Origin: CAJCJE01 sp963818685 | GTDB taxonomy: Bacteria > Actinomycetota > Actinomycetes > Mycobacteriales > Pseudonocardiaceae | Direction: 5' to 3' | DNA: 64,000 nucleotides | Assembly: GCA_963818685.1 (NCBI GenBank) | Contig: CAWFTJ010000005.1 | Span: forward strand, 248,001-312,000 | Shown here: positions 41,114 through 51,156 of the stretch, piece after piece | Layout of the letters: each line of letters begins with the position of its first letter | Numbering within the stretch: the stretch's first letter is position 1 | Position numbers and translations under genes: made by a program | Notes under the pieces: model-generated | What the model was told of the DNA's origin: nothing | The model's input: the letters and a program-made list of their open reading frames with translations, nothing else | The model's database searches: none

Positions 41114-42361
41114 ATGACCATCGCACCGCGCCGCCAACCAGGCAAAACATCTCAGCGGGACCTCGATCCGCGCTTCGTCGGGCTAGTGGGCGAGGCACGG
41201 TCGCTGCAACCGAGGACGGTGGCGTTGCGCCGATCGGTGCATCGGCACCCCGAGCAGGGTCTGGCACTCCCGGCTACTCAGGCGTCGGTGTTGCGGGCGC
41301 TGGAGGGGCTGCCGCTGCGGGTCAGCACCGGCCGCGGGCTGGGGTCGGTGGTCGCGGTCCTGGACGGGGCCCGGCCCGGCCCCGCCGTGCTGCTGCGCGG
41401 CGACATGGACGCCCTGCCGATCACGGAGCGGACCGGGTTGCCATTCGCTTCGGAGAACCCGGGGACCATGCACGCCTGCGGCCACGACACGCACGTAGCC
41501 ATGCTCGCGTCGGCGGCGCGCCTGCTCGCCGGGCGCAGGGACGCGCTGGCCGGCCAGGTGATTTTCATGTTCCAACCGGGCGAGGAGGGTCATCACGGCG
41601 CCGAGCAGATGCTCGCGGAGGGCCTGTTGCGGGTCGCGGCCAAACCGATCGAACGAGCGCTCGCCCTGCACATGACCGCGAACGTGCGGTCCGGCTCGCT
41701 GGCGACCCGGCCTGGTCCGATCATGGCGTCCTCGGACAGCTTCACCGTGCTGGTCACCGGCAAGGGCGGGCACGGCGCCCTCCCGCACCGGTCGATCGAC
41801 CCGGTTCCACCCGCCGCCGCGATGGTCGGTGCATTGCAGACCATGCTGGGCAGACGCGTCGAGGCCACCGAACCCGCGGTCCTCACCGTCGGGCGGATCA
41901 CCGCGGGCACCACCACGAACGTCATCCCGGAGACGGCCGAGTTGGCCGGCACGATCCGGGCGTTGTCCGAGCCGACGCGCACGCTCCTGCACGAGGAGTT
42001 GCGCAGGGTCTGCGAGCACGTCGGTGCGGCACATGGCTGTCGGGTCGACGTGACGATCAATCGTGGCTACGCGGTCACCGTGAACGACGACGAGGTTGGC
42101 CAGCACGTGCTACAGCTGGCCGATAACGTCTTCGGCGCCGGACACGCCGAGCGGATGCCGACGCCGATGATGGGCGCGGAGGACTTCGGCTACGTGCTGC
42201 AACGTGTGCCCGGCGCGCTGGCCTTTCTCGGCGCCTGCCCACCCGGTGTCGACCCGGACGACGCCGCACCGAATCACTCCGATCAGGTGGTGTTCGACGA
42301 GTCGGCGATGGAGTACGGCGTCGCGTTCTATGCGGCGTTCGCTCTTGACGCGCTGCGCTAG
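41114..42361 (+). CDS. M20 family amidohydrolase
   Basis: A 415-residue metal-dependent amidohydrolase of the IAA-amino acid/hippurate hydrolase branch. Metal motifs: RGDMDALP, MHACGHDTH and the catalytic pair in FQPGEEG; the C-terminal GAEDFGYVL carries the last ligand. The lid domain (about 210-320) includes GKGGHGALPH. Likely substrate is an N-acyl amino acid; exact one unknown. Confidence 0.9.
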   Translation: MTIAPRRQPGKTSQRDLDPRFVGLVGEARSLQPRTVALRRSVHRHPEQGLALPATQASVLRALEGLPLRVSTGRGLGSVVAVLDGARPGPAVLLRGDMDALPITERTGLPFASENPGTMHACGHDTHVAMLASAARLLAGRRDALAGQVIFMFQPGEEGHHGAEQMLAEGLLRVAAKPIERALALHMTANVRSGSLATRPGPIMASSDSFTVLVTGKGGHGALPHRSIDPVPPAAAMVGALQTMLGRRVEATEPAVLTVGRITAGTTTNVIPETAELAGTIRALSEPTRTLLHEELRRVCEHVGAAHGCRVDVTINRGYAVTVNDDEVGQHVLQLADNVFGAGHAERMPTPMMGAEDFGYVLQRVPGALAFLGACPPGVDPDDAAPNHSDQVVFDESAMEYGVAFYAAFALDALR

Positions 42362-42429
42362 CGGGCGATTACGTTGCGCTGAACGGGTCACCTGCTACCG
42401 CCCTGCGGCACGCGCAGTGACCAGGCAAG

Positions 42430-43425
42430 ATGGGTCCGGTGCGGGATGTGTGCGTACTGGGGCTTGGATTGATCGGCGGGTCGGTGCTACGGGCCGCGGT
42501 CGCCGGTGGGCGGCGCGCCTGGGGCGCGAGCGCCTCGGCGACCGACACCGAGCAGGCCGCGGCCGACGGGTTCACCACGTACCGGTCGGTGGCGGACGCG
42601 CTGCGGACGGCTGCGGAAGCGGACGCGCTGATCGTGGTCGCGGTCCCGCTGCCCTCGGTTGACGACGTGCTCGGCAAGGTCGCGGCGCACGCGCCGAACT
42701 GCCTGATCACCGACGTGGTGAGCGTGAAACGTCCGGTCGCGGACGCGGTCGACCGGCTACTGCCCGGCGCGCGGTATGTCGGCGGCCACCCGATGGCCGG
42801 CACGGCCGAGTCCGGCTGGCCAGCTGGATCGGCCGAACTGCTGCGCGGCGCGGCCTGGGTGATCGGCATCGAGGAACAGACCCCGGTCGCCGACTGGCTT
42901 GAGGTGGCCGGTCTGGCCCTGGACTGCGGCGCGCAGGTCGTGCCGGCCGGGCTCGACGAACACGACGCCGCCGTTGCGCGGATCTCGCACCTGCCGCACC
43001 TGCTCGCGGCTGTCCTCGCCTCGGTCGGTGCGGACGGCGGCGCGCTGGCGCTGTCCTTGGCCGCTGGTTCGTTCTGCGACGGGACACGGGTCGCGGGAAG
43101 CAGGCCGGAGCTGGTCAGGGCCATGTGCGAGGGGAACAGGACGGAGCTGCTCGCCGCCGTCGACGATGCGCTGGGCCGGCTCGGCGCGGCGCGGGGTTCG
43201 TTGGCGTCCACCGGGTCTCTCGCGGTCACCATCAACGCCGGTCACACCGCACACGGACAGTTGATGGCGATGCGTGCGGCCGGACCTGAACAGGTACAGG
43301 TTGACCTGGCCGAACCGGACGCACTGGACACATTGCTGTCGTATGGTTCGGCGGGCGGCCGGGTTGTCGCCCTGGCCGGGAAAACCGCGACTGTCCAGGT
43401 CGTCGCCGAGAAGGAGAGCAACTGA
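42430..43425 (+). CDS. tyrA: Prephenate dehydrogenase
   Basis: A 331-residue NAD(P)-dependent enzyme of tyrosine synthesis. Rossmann motif GLGLIGGS at residues 10-18, GGHPMAGTAESG with the substrate-binding His, and EHDAAVARISHLPHLLA match TyrA. It lacks an ACT domain. ATG 42430 or GTG 42439 may start it. Confidence 0.92.
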   Translation: MGPVRDVCVLGLGLIGGSVLRAAVAGGRRAWGASASATDTEQAAADGFTTYRSVADALRTAAEADALIVVAVPLPSVDDVLGKVAAHAPNCLITDVVSVKRPVADAVDRLLPGARYVGGHPMAGTAESGWPAGSAELLRGAAWVIGIEEQTPVADWLEVAGLALDCGAQVVPAGLDEHDAAVARISHLPHLLAAVLASVGADGGALALSLAAGSFCDGTRVAGSRPELVRAMCEGNRTELLAAVDDALGRLGAARGSLASTGSLAVTINAGHTAHGQLMAMRAAGPEQVQVDLAEPDALDTLLSYGSAGGRVVALAGKTATVQVVAEKESN

Positions 43426-43492
43426 CCGGCACCTGATCACGGGTGGAAAACGATATGTGACCCACGCCTCACCAGCGGCCTAATGTCGGTCC

Positions 43493-45490
43493 GTGGAGCG
43501 CCGTCACGTGGTCGCCGCGCTCGCCGGGCTGCTCCTGGTCGGCGGGGCCGTCGGCGTGCTCCGCTTCGCCGGCCAGGCACAACTCACCTCGATCGCGCCG
43601 CCCACCGCGCCACCCCCACCGACGTCGCTGACCAACTATGCGGCTCAGGGCGTGCTCGTCCCCAGCGCCGGCGCGGCACCACCCGCACCCCGCCGACTGG
43701 TCGTCACGCCCGGCCCGCATCGATTACAGGTGACCTGGGGCTCGGCCATGCCCGGTGGCGGACACGATCCAAGGGGCGCGGTCGGCTATGACGTCCACTG
43801 GGGCAGCGGACCAGGCAAGCTGACCAGCGAACGGCTGGTCGCCGAGCCGGCCGTGGAAATCGACGGACTGGCCAACGATGCGACCACGACCGTCTCGGTC
43901 AGCACGGTCGACGCGTTCGGCCAGCGGTCCACACCCAGCATCACCAGCGGCAGGCCGCGCGCCGACGCCGGCACGTACTCGTTCCTCGACGACTTCCACG
44001 AGGCGGTCGTGCCAGACCCCCGGCTCTGGCGGATCAGCAGCCAGGACGCGTGCACCAACGCCGACCGCGGCAGCGGCGCGGCCGACCAACTGCTCATCAC
44101 CGACACGTGCCAGGGCGCCCAGGTGACGCTGCGGTCCCGCACCCCTCTCCGCCTCGGCGCGCCGACCGCGACAGGCGAACTGGGTCGGTTGACCATCGAC
44201 ACGGACGCACCGGGTGAGAACGGCGAACTCGACCTCGACCTGGTGCCCGGCCCCGTCGATCTGCTTGACGAGTCCGCTCCCGGCCCGCCGGTCCGGCTGA
44301 GTCCCGTCTCCGCACTTGACGATCCGGAGCTGCCGCCGGGCACGATCCGCGTCCAGATCAACACCAGCAGCGGCCCGGCGTCCGCGTCCGCCCAGGTTCT
44401 CGTCGCACCAGGCACGCCGAGGCTCGCGGTCGCCACCCAGCACCTCGCCTCGGTGCCGTTGCCGCTGACCGGCCTGTCCGCGCGCTGGGACGTGGTGTTG
44501 CGCACCGACGGCGTCCACGTGCTGCGTAACGGGGTCGAAGTCGCCACCGGCAATGTGGTGCCAACCTGGACCACCGCGACGGCGCTGGTCGGGTTCGGCG
44601 GCCCGATCGTCGGCGACCTGAACGCGGCCATCAACCTGATCGGCTTCGGCGGCGCCCCGACCAGCCCTCCGCCCCTGCTGATCCCGCCGGACGTCCAGCC
44701 GCACGCCATCGCGCTCGGCATGACCACCCCGGTCACGCCTGCGATGCACGGCGTGGCCGCGGTCGGCGGAGTGAGCAGCGCGCAGTTGCGCCTGACCGTG
44801 CTGCCGGTGGCCGGCACGCCGCAGACTCCGGTGTCGAACGGGACAGGGCCGCCGCCGACCTTCCAGGTCGAGGTGGACGGGCGGCGCTTCCCCACCGAAC
44901 CCGCGATTCCCGGCACGCCGCTGCTGTCGGCGGTCCGCTATCCGCTGATCGCGGAGTTGCCGCCCGATGTGCTGGTGCCGCAGGCCGGCGCGGTCCCGGT
45001 GATCGTGCTGACCAATGTGGCGACCACTGGCCAGACCAACTTCGAAGTGCTCGCCGCCGACCTCGAACTCATCCTCGCGCCCGGTACGAAGCCCTCCGTG
45101 CCCCAACCCGTCGCGGCCGAGCCACCGCTGCCCGGCTCGTTGGCGATCCCGACCATGACGCTGCTGGACGCGGGCGGCCTCCCGCTGCCGGCGAACCAGC
45201 CGTTGCCGGCCGGCCGGGTCGTACTCGACATCGCGCTGGACGGGCCGGCCGGCGAGCGGGTCAACGGCCAGATCGCCGGCTTGGCCGGGTTCGACGTGTG
45301 GCTCGACGGGACCAAACTCGCCACGGTGCCCACCACTGCGGGCGGGCCGGGCATCGCGGGCGAATGGCAGATCGCGCTGGACACCGGCGCCATGCCGCCC
45401 GGCCAGCACACGATCGACATGCACGGCTTCAGCACAGATCGAGCGATCGCATCGGTGTCGACGGCCGTGACCTTGGACCGATCCAGTTGA
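43493..45490 (+). CDS. Exported fibronectin type III protein
   Basis: A 665-residue secreted or membrane-anchored protein. A signal/anchor helix is at about residues 6-22 (VVAALAGLLLVGGAVGVL). An FN3 domain follows (about 65-155: APRRLVVTPGPHRLQVTWG ... YDVHWGSGPG ... SVSTVDAFGQRS), then a laminin G/glucanase-like beta domain (about 160-390), and a Pro-rich C-terminal half. It probably acts outside the cell; ligand unknown. Start GTG 43493. Confidence 0.72.
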   Translation: MERRHVVAALAGLLLVGGAVGVLRFAGQAQLTSIAPPTAPPPPTSLTNYAAQGVLVPSAGAAPPAPRRLVVTPGPHRLQVTWGSAMPGGGHDPRGAVGYDVHWGSGPGKLTSERLVAEPAVEIDGLANDATTTVSVSTVDAFGQRSTPSITSGRPRADAGTYSFLDDFHEAVVPDPRLWRISSQDACTNADRGSGAADQLLITDTCQGAQVTLRSRTPLRLGAPTATGELGRLTIDTDAPGENGELDLDLVPGPVDLLDESAPGPPVRLSPVSALDDPELPPGTIRVQINTSSGPASASAQVLVAPGTPRLAVATQHLASVPLPLTGLSARWDVVLRTDGVHVLRNGVEVATGNVVPTWTTATALVGFGGPIVGDLNAAINLIGFGGAPTSPPPLLIPPDVQPHAIALGMTTPVTPAMHGVAAVGGVSSAQLRLTVLPVAGTPQTPVSNGTGPPPTFQVEVDGRRFPTEPAIPGTPLLSAVRYPLIAELPPDVLVPQAGAVPVIVLTNVATTGQTNFEVLAADLELILAPGTKPSVPQPVAAEPPLPGSLAIPTMTLLDAGGLPLPANQPLPAGRVVLDIALDGPAGERVNGQIAGLAGFDVWLDGTKLATVPTTAGGPGIAGEWQIALDTGAMPPGQHTIDMHGFSTDRAIASVSTAVTLDRSS

Positions 45491-45546
45491 GTGACCTAGC
45501 CGGCAATGGGCGGCTGACGGGTAGTCGCTGTGTCACGATCGCTCAC

Positions 45547-46728
45547 ATGGGCGCGGTGATCATCGATGCGGCGAGGACCCCGTTCGGCAAGTACCGAGGC
45601 GGTCTGTCCGGGATCCGAGTGGACGACCTGGCGACCCTGCCGGTCACCGAACTGCTCACCCGGCACAGCGAGAAGCTCGACCCGACCGCCATCGACGACG
45701 TGATCTACGGCAACACCAACGGCGCCGGCGAGGAAAACCGCAACATCGGCCGGATGGTCGCGCTGCTGGCCGGCCTGCCGACCAGCGTGCCAGGCGTCAC
45801 CGTGAACCGATTGTGCGCGTCCGGCGGCGAGGCCATGGTGCAGGCCGCGCGGGCGGTCGCCACCGGCGACGCGGACCTGTTGATCGCCGGCGGCGTCGAA
45901 GGAATGACCAGGGCGCCGTTCGTGATGCCGCGTGCGGAGCGGCCCTTCCCGGATCGGGTGGAGACCGTGTCGACCGCTCTCGGCTGGCGACTGGTCAACC
46001 CGAAGATGCCCACGAACTGGACGATCCCGCTCGGTCTTGCCGCCGAGCAGGTCGCGGTCGAGTTGGGTATCGACCGTGCCGCCATGGATGAGTGGGCGTT
46101 GCGCTCGCACCACCGCGCCGGGGCCGCATGGGCTGCGGGCGTGCACGACGGTTTCGCGTTCGAGGTGACCACACAGTCGGGTGTGCTGCGCCAGGACGAG
46201 TCGGTGCGCGCGGACACGACGATGGAGAAGCTCTCCGGCCTCAAACCGGCCTTCTCAGCGGACGGTCCCGTCACGGCGGGCAACTCCTCGCCGCTCAACG
46301 ACGGCGCGTTCGCGTCGATCATCGGCAGTCGGGAAGCGGCGGGTCGGCTCGGCGTGGAACCGCTTGGCGAGATCATCGGCTCCGCGGTGACCGCGGTCGA
46401 TCCGGACCGGTTCACGATCGCGCCGGTCTCCGCGATCAACAAGCTGCTCGGCCGGTTGTCCATGAGCACAGAAGAAGTCGCGCTGTGGGAGATCAACGAG
46501 GCGTTCGCCGCGATGGTGCTGTCGGTGTTGCACCATCTGCCCTCGGTCGACCGCGAGCGGGTCAACGTGCACGGCGGCGCGCTGGCCTACGGTCACCCGC
46601 TCGGCGCGTCGATGCCGAGGGTGATCGTGGACGTGGCCCGGCAGCTACGCGTGCGCGGCGGCGGGATCGGCATTGCCGCGGCCTGCATCGGTGTCGGGCA
46701 GGGCATGGCGGTCGCCGTCCGGGTGTGA
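45547..46728 (+). CDS. Acetyl-CoA acetyltransferase (thiolase)
   Basis: A 393-residue thiolase. Nucleophile Cys is in NRLCASGGEAM, the His/Cys acid-base set in INEAFAAM, HGGALAYGHPLGAS and AACIGVGQGMA. ARTPFGKYRGGL near the N-terminus is classic. It can act biosynthetically or in beta-oxidation; context does not decide. Confidence 0.92.
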   Translation: MGAVIIDAARTPFGKYRGGLSGIRVDDLATLPVTELLTRHSEKLDPTAIDDVIYGNTNGAGEENRNIGRMVALLAGLPTSVPGVTVNRLCASGGEAMVQAARAVATGDADLLIAGGVEGMTRAPFVMPRAERPFPDRVETVSTALGWRLVNPKMPTNWTIPLGLAAEQVAVELGIDRAAMDEWALRSHHRAGAAWAAGVHDGFAFEVTTQSGVLRQDESVRADTTMEKLSGLKPAFSADGPVTAGNSSPLNDGAFASIIGSREAAGRLGVEPLGEIIGSAVTAVDPDRFTIAPVSAINKLLGRLSMSTEEVALWEINEAFAAMVLSVLHHLPSVDRERVNVHGGALAYGHPLGASMPRVIVDVARQLRVRGGGIGIAAACIGVGQGMAVAVRV

Positions 46729-46888
46729 GTCCACGGCCGGCCATTGAAACCAACCCACGCGCAGCCCCCTCCCAACCCGGGGGGAGCGCCCCGCGTCGAG
46801 CCTATCGCGGCGTTGGGGGTGGGCCAAATGGGTCGGCGCGGGGTGTGGATGAAATTCGGGGGGTGTGGATGGCTTCAACCGGCGCTGG

Positions 46889-47545
46889 TCAGACCAGGTG
46901 GGCCAGGTTGGGGAAGTTCGCGACCAGGCCGTTTTCGGTGACGGTGAGGTCGACCTTGTTGCCGCCGGTTTCGTAGCACACGACAGCCCGCGGCGGCTCG
47001 CCGTCCAAAGTGGACACCGTGCGGTAGGTCTCCTCGCGGACCGCGATCTGCAACTCGGGCAGGGAAAGGAAGATCACCGGCTGGGTGTATTCGCCGGATT
47101 CGCGGTGCAGGTTGAGCCTGCGAATGGGCAGTGCGTTGGTGAACAGCACGTCCTGGATGTTCACCTCGACCGCGCCTTCGTACGTGCCTCGGTGCACGCC
47201 GGAGCCGTCGTCGACGAGCCAGTTGCCCTCGCCACTGCGGCTCAGCGACACCTGACGCTCGTAACCGACCGACGTGCTGCGGACGAGCACCCGACGCACG
47301 ATGCCGGATTCGTCGATGGTCAGCTCGTACTCGGCGCTGTAGGTGCCCTCGGCGTCGGGGGCCACGATCAGCCTGCCGGACGCGCGCATGCGCAGTTCTG
47401 GACCGAACAGCAACCGGACCGACTCCAGTCGGGAGACGGACTCGCCCTGCCAGGTCAACATGGCGTGCCTTGGTGCCGACGGTGCGCTGGTCTCGCCAGG
47501 TCCGCCGTCATGCAGGACCGGCTGCGCTGAGCTGGAAGAATTCAC
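46889..47545 (-). CDS. Putative glycolipid-binding protein
   Basis: A 218-residue beta-rich protein of the putative glycolipid-binding family (PF06475-like). Recognisable segments are LIVAPDAEGTYSAEYELTID, WLVDDGSGVHRGTYEGAVEV and DVLFTNALPIRRL. No signal peptide. Start GTG 47545; a later start at MLTWQGES is possible. Confidence 0.78.
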   Translation of the reverse strand: MNSSSSAQPVLHDGGPGETSAPSAPRHAMLTWQGESVSRLESVRLLFGPELRMRASGRLIVAPDAEGTYSAEYELTIDESGIVRRVLVRSTSVGYERQVSLSRSGEGNWLVDDGSGVHRGTYEGAVEVNIQDVLFTNALPIRRLNLHRESGEYTQPVIFLSLPELQIAVREETYRTVSTLDGEPPRAVVCYETGGNKVDLTVTENGLVANFPNLAHLV

Positions 47546-47669
47546 TGTCCACCTGGGTTAGCCGAACGACAATTCCAACGCACCCGACCTTGGTCGGGCC
47601 CTTCGAGGCAGCCTACCGGAGAGCGATCCTCGCGTCCCAGCTTCGGCAGGCGCCCTGACCAACCCTCGC

Positions 47670-49733
47670 TCAGCGCTGTTGAACACGCGGGAGCAGTCGG
47701 CGCAACGGCGCGAACGGCCGAACGGAGTCCAGGTCGGGGCCACGCAGCCCAGCGATGACCTGGGCGACGTCCGCCAAGACCGGCGCGATGATCGGGTCGG
47801 TCGACACCGGCTGCTCCGGCACTGGCGCGCCGTCGCGGACCGCGTCGGCGAGCGCGGTGAGGGTGGCGACCAGGGCGTCCACCTCGGGCTCTTGGGGGAT
47901 GGGTTCGCCGTGGTCGATCTCGACGGCGATTCTGGTGATCGAGCTGGTCAACCGCTCAAGGGCGACGATCGACGGGTACCAGGCGGCGGCGCGTCTGCCC
48001 GCGGTGAACGGCTCGACGAGCACGCGCTGGAACTCCGTGCGCAGGTCGGACAGCTGGCGGTAGGTGCGCCGCCGCAGCGAGGACCGGCCGCGCGGGTCGG
48101 CGCGCAGGGCGCGATCGGCGTAGCGGCTGATCGCGTGGATCGCGTCGGCGAGTTTGCCGCCGAGTTGCGGGGTCCTGCTGGCCGGCCACAGCAGGTAGCC
48201 GAAGATCAGCACGACCGCACAGCCGACGACGGTGTCGAGCAATCGGGCGAGCACGAGGTCCCAGGTGCCGGCGCGGCCGAGGTCGAGCTGGACGACGACC
48301 AGCGGGGTGAGCACGGTTGCGAACATGCCGTAGTTGCGGACCTGCGCGATCGGCAGCAGGAAGCCGATGATCGCGACGAGCAGGACCAGCACCCAGCCGT
48401 TGGGGTTGATGGCCAGGATGCCGGCGCCGACCAGGGCGCCGACGAACGTACCGCCGCCACGCAGGATGGCCCGGCCGAACACCGAGCCGAAGTCCGGTTT
48501 GAGCACGATCGCGACGGTCAGGAAGACCCAGTACGAGCGGTCGAACGGCAGCAGGTCGACGAGCAGGCCGGCGATGGCCATGCACAGCGCGAGCCGCAGC
48601 GCGTGCAGCCAGATCGCCTTGCCGCCGAGCGTGTCGTCCAGCCAGGTCTGGACGCGGTCGCCGAAGGTGGATGTCCTGGTCGTCGCGGGCAGGTGTGGGG
48701 CCGGGTGGTCGGCTGACATGGCGTCGAGGACGCCGTAGAGGCCCTCGGCGAGGGCGAGGACTCGGGGTGAGCCGGTTTCCGGGAGGTCGAGTTCGGGCAT
48801 GGGCTCGTCGTCGTGGATGGCGGCGCCGACGGCGGCGACCGCGTCGATCAACGACTTCGGTGGCCGGTGTCGCGCGTTGGCCAGGGCGACGGCGGCCTCG
48901 ACGACCGGAGTGGTTTCGCTGAGCGCGACGAACAGCCGTCGGTAGATCTGGTCGCGGCCCTGTAGGTGGGAACGGGCGGTGAGCAGGGCGTCGTAGGCGG
49001 CGTTCAGCGCGGCGGTGAGCTGTAGGCGGGCGGGACCGGCCGCGGGGGTGCCGGCCGAGGAGAGCAGTGCGACGATGTGGTCGTAGACCTTGGCGACCAG
49101 GGCACGTTCGGGTGCGGTGGCCAGGACCGGCCAGGCGGCCACGGACAGCAGCAGCGCGAACGCGGCACCGCCGATGAAACAGCCGACCGCGACGGCGGGG
49201 CCGACCAAGGTCGCCTCGTGCGTGCCGAGCACGACGTAGACGAGCAGTTGCAGGCTGGCGAGGGACGCGTTGTTGCCGGCGCCGCTTATCAGCGCGGAGA
49301 TCGCCGCGACCAGCACGATCAGGCCGGTGGTCCACCAGCCGTGCTCGCCGACGACATCGCCGAGGAGGAACCCGATCGCACCGGCGAGCACGGCGAATCC
49401 GCTTCGCCGCCAGCGGTCGCGGTACGGGCCGGAGACCGAGGTGACGGTGGCGACGAGCGAGCCGATCGAGAACAGGATGCCGGCGGCGAGGTGGTTGGCG
49501 GCGAGGCCGATCGCGATCGGCGCGGCGATGCTGACCGCGGCCCGGCTGGCGCGCTTCCAGTCGATCGGCGCGGGCCTCGGCTTGAGCAGCGCGCTCAGCC
49601 AGTGCGGGGCCGCGACCGGAGGCGGCGGTTTCGGTTGGGGCGCGGCGGTGTGGGGCTCGTCCGGGTCGAACGACGGAACCGCCTCGGCAGGCTGCCGAGG
49701 CGGTTCCGGTTCTTCGCGCTGTGGCCCGGTCAC
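47670..49733 (-). CDS. FUSC family membrane transporter
   Basis: A 687-residue protein with two blocks of about six membrane helices each (near residues 60-190 and 360-500) separated by cytosolic helical domains, the FUSC/aromatic acid exporter architecture. LRLALCMAIAGLLVDLLPFDRSYWVFLTVAIVLKPD region is typical. Start GTG 49733. A 29-base palindrome lies inside its first 20 codons. Confidence 0.87.
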   Translation of the reverse strand: MTGPQREEPEPPRQPAEAVPSFDPDEPHTAAPQPKPPPPVAAPHWLSALLKPRPAPIDWKRASRAAVSIAAPIAIGLAANHLAAGILFSIGSLVATVTSVSGPYRDRWRRSGFAVLAGAIGFLLGDVVGEHGWWTTGLIVLVAAISALISGAGNNASLASLQLLVYVVLGTHEATLVGPAVAVGCFIGGAAFALLLSVAAWPVLATAPERALVAKVYDHIVALLSSAGTPAAGPARLQLTAALNAAYDALLTARSHLQGRDQIYRRLFVALSETTPVVEAAVALANARHRPPKSLIDAVAAVGAAIHDDEPMPELDLPETGSPRVLALAEGLYGVLDAMSADHPAPHLPATTRTSTFGDRVQTWLDDTLGGKAIWLHALRLALCMAIAGLLVDLLPFDRSYWVFLTVAIVLKPDFGSVFGRAILRGGGTFVGALVGAGILAINPNGWVLVLLVAIIGFLLPIAQVRNYGMFATVLTPLVVVQLDLGRAGTWDLVLARLLDTVVGCAVVLIFGYLLWPASRTPQLGGKLADAIHAISRYADRALRADPRGRSSLRRRTYRQLSDLRTEFQRVLVEPFTAGRRAAAWYPSIVALERLTSSITRIAVEIDHGEPIPQEPEVDALVATLTALADAVRDGAPVPEQPVSTDPIIAPVLADVAQVIAGLRGPDLDSVRPFAPLRRLLPRVQQR
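49677..49705. promoter_or_regulatory. 29-base palindrome inside the start of the FUSC gene
   Basis: Perfect 14-base arms AACCGCCTCGGCAG and CTGCCGAGGCGGTT are separated by one base. In the mRNA it would be a very stable hairpin 28 bases after the start codon. It may tune translation or serve as a DNA-binding site. Confidence 0.45.
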
Positions 49734-49767
49734 GCACTCAACTTAGTGCGCTTGCCAGGTTCTTCGC

Positions 49768-50940
49768 TCAGGCTGCGCGCTTGAGCTTGCGCTGCACCAG
49801 CAGAAACAGGCCGCCTGCCGCGACGAGCAGGATGCCGAGGATGATCGGACCGGTCGCCGAGACACCGGTGTAGGCCAGGCCCGGCTGCTGCCCGGCCTTG
49901 GTGGCGGTGGTGCCGGTGCTCGGGGTGGTCGGCGTGGTGGCCGCGGCCTGGGTCCAGCTGGCGGTGACCTCGGTGACCTTGGTGGTCTGGCCGGCCGCGA
50001 TCAGTTCCTGGCTGTTGTCAGCAGTGAAGATCATGCCACTCGGGGCGTCGGCGGAGAGGGCAACGGAACCGGTGCCGGCTGCCGCGCTCGTGGCGACCTG
50101 GAGGTAGAACTTGGTGCGGTTGGCCAGGTCGCTGCCGGTGAGCTGCTTGCCGTGGGCGTTGACCACGGTCACGCCGCTGGGCAGCTTGGTGACGTCGAGG
50201 CCGAGGTGGGTCAGGTTGGTGCTCACGGTGAACGGCCCGACCAGCTTGCCGATCGTGCCGGTGGCCTTGTCCGGGGTGACGCTGATGGTGCCCTCGTCGA
50301 TGCCGACGTTGGCCGAGCCGATCGCGTTGGTCAGGTAGTTGTACAGGCCGACCAGGTCAGCGTCTTGTCCCTGGGTATCCAGGTTCGCCGCGTCGCTGAA
50401 GTGCCAGATCGCGGCCTGGGTGCCGCTGATCGCGTCGGCGGCGGAGATGGTGTCCGGCAGTCCCGCGTTCTTCGAGAGCTGCGGTAAGTCCGTGATCGCC
50501 GGGTAGGAGTTCTGCAGGATCCAGTTGATCTTCTTGTTGTTGTCGTGGAACTTGTCGTTGTCGCGGAACGTCGAGCCCTGCCGGTCGATGAACGACGACC
50601 AGTCGCCGGCCCGTAGGGGGGCTTGGCCATTCAGGGTGGTGGTGATGTCGATGCAGTAGGCGTCGGTGACCTCGTCCGGGAAGCCGGCGCGCACGATCTG
50701 GATCTTGTTCAGTTCGCCATTGGTTGTCACCGAGCCGCCACCTTCGGCAGGTGACTTGTCCATGGTGACCGTGGTGCCCCTGCCGTCGCCACCGATGAAC
50801 GTGGCGGTGCTTCCGTCGCCGGATTGCGGGTTGCCGGCGCCGCTGGTCCCGGCGGACGCGGGAAGGACGCCGATCATCAGCGCGGTCGAGACGCCGAGTA
50901 CGGCGGCGCCAACGCGCACCAAGCTGGTCCGGGAAGCCAT
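49768..50940 (-). CDS. Thioester-domain surface protein with LAXTG-like sorting signal
   Basis: A 390-residue secreted protein. Signal peptide about residues 1-30; a thioester domain follows, with the Cys in DAYCIDIT and Gln in SGTQAAIWHF, the pair that forms an internal Cys-Gln thioester in adhesins. A Pro/Thr linker leads to LAYTGVS, a hydrophobic helix and KRAA-type positive tail, matching class E sortase substrates. It should be wall-anchored and able to bond covalently to a partner surface. Confidence 0.88.
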   Translation of the reverse strand: MASRTSLVRVGAAVLGVSTALMIGVLPASAGTSGAGNPQSGDGSTATFIGGDGRGTTVTMDKSPAEGGGSVTTNGELNKIQIVRAGFPDEVTDAYCIDITTTLNGQAPLRAGDWSSFIDRQGSTFRDNDKFHDNNKKINWILQNSYPAITDLPQLSKNAGLPDTISAADAISGTQAAIWHFSDAANLDTQGQDADLVGLYNYLTNAIGSANVGIDEGTISVTPDKATGTIGKLVGPFTVSTNLTHLGLDVTKLPSGVTVVNAHGKQLTGSDLANRTKFYLQVATSAAAGTGSVALSADAPSGMIFTADNSQELIAAGQTTKVTEVTASWTQAAATTPTTPSTGTTATKAGQQPGLAYTGVSATGPIILGILLVAAGGLFLLVQRKLKRAA

Positions 50941-51156
50941 GAGTCTCCTTGAAGTGTGTCGCGGCTTTTCTCCACAAAGCCGAAGCGCGGCGTCACAGTA
51001 TTGGGTTGATCAAGATGACGAAGACTCAGGCCGTCGGGCCGAAAAGACGTTTGTGACCAGCGACTATTCAGAGGGCGTCGGGTACGCGGGCCTGCGCGGC
51101 CGGCCGGTAATCGGTTGACTGCGCTGCGGATGCGCTTACCCGACAGCAACGCGGTT

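Noticed and set aside
43724..45424. Long minus-strand frame opposite the FN3 protein
   Set aside because: Composition is typical antisense of a Pro/Ala/Val-rich gene; the plus strand has a signal peptide and an FN3 domain.
46841..46870. GGGTGTGGAT repeated at 46841 and 46861
   Set aside because: Two short G-rich copies in an intergenic gap without phasing to a promoter; too weak to call a regulatory site.
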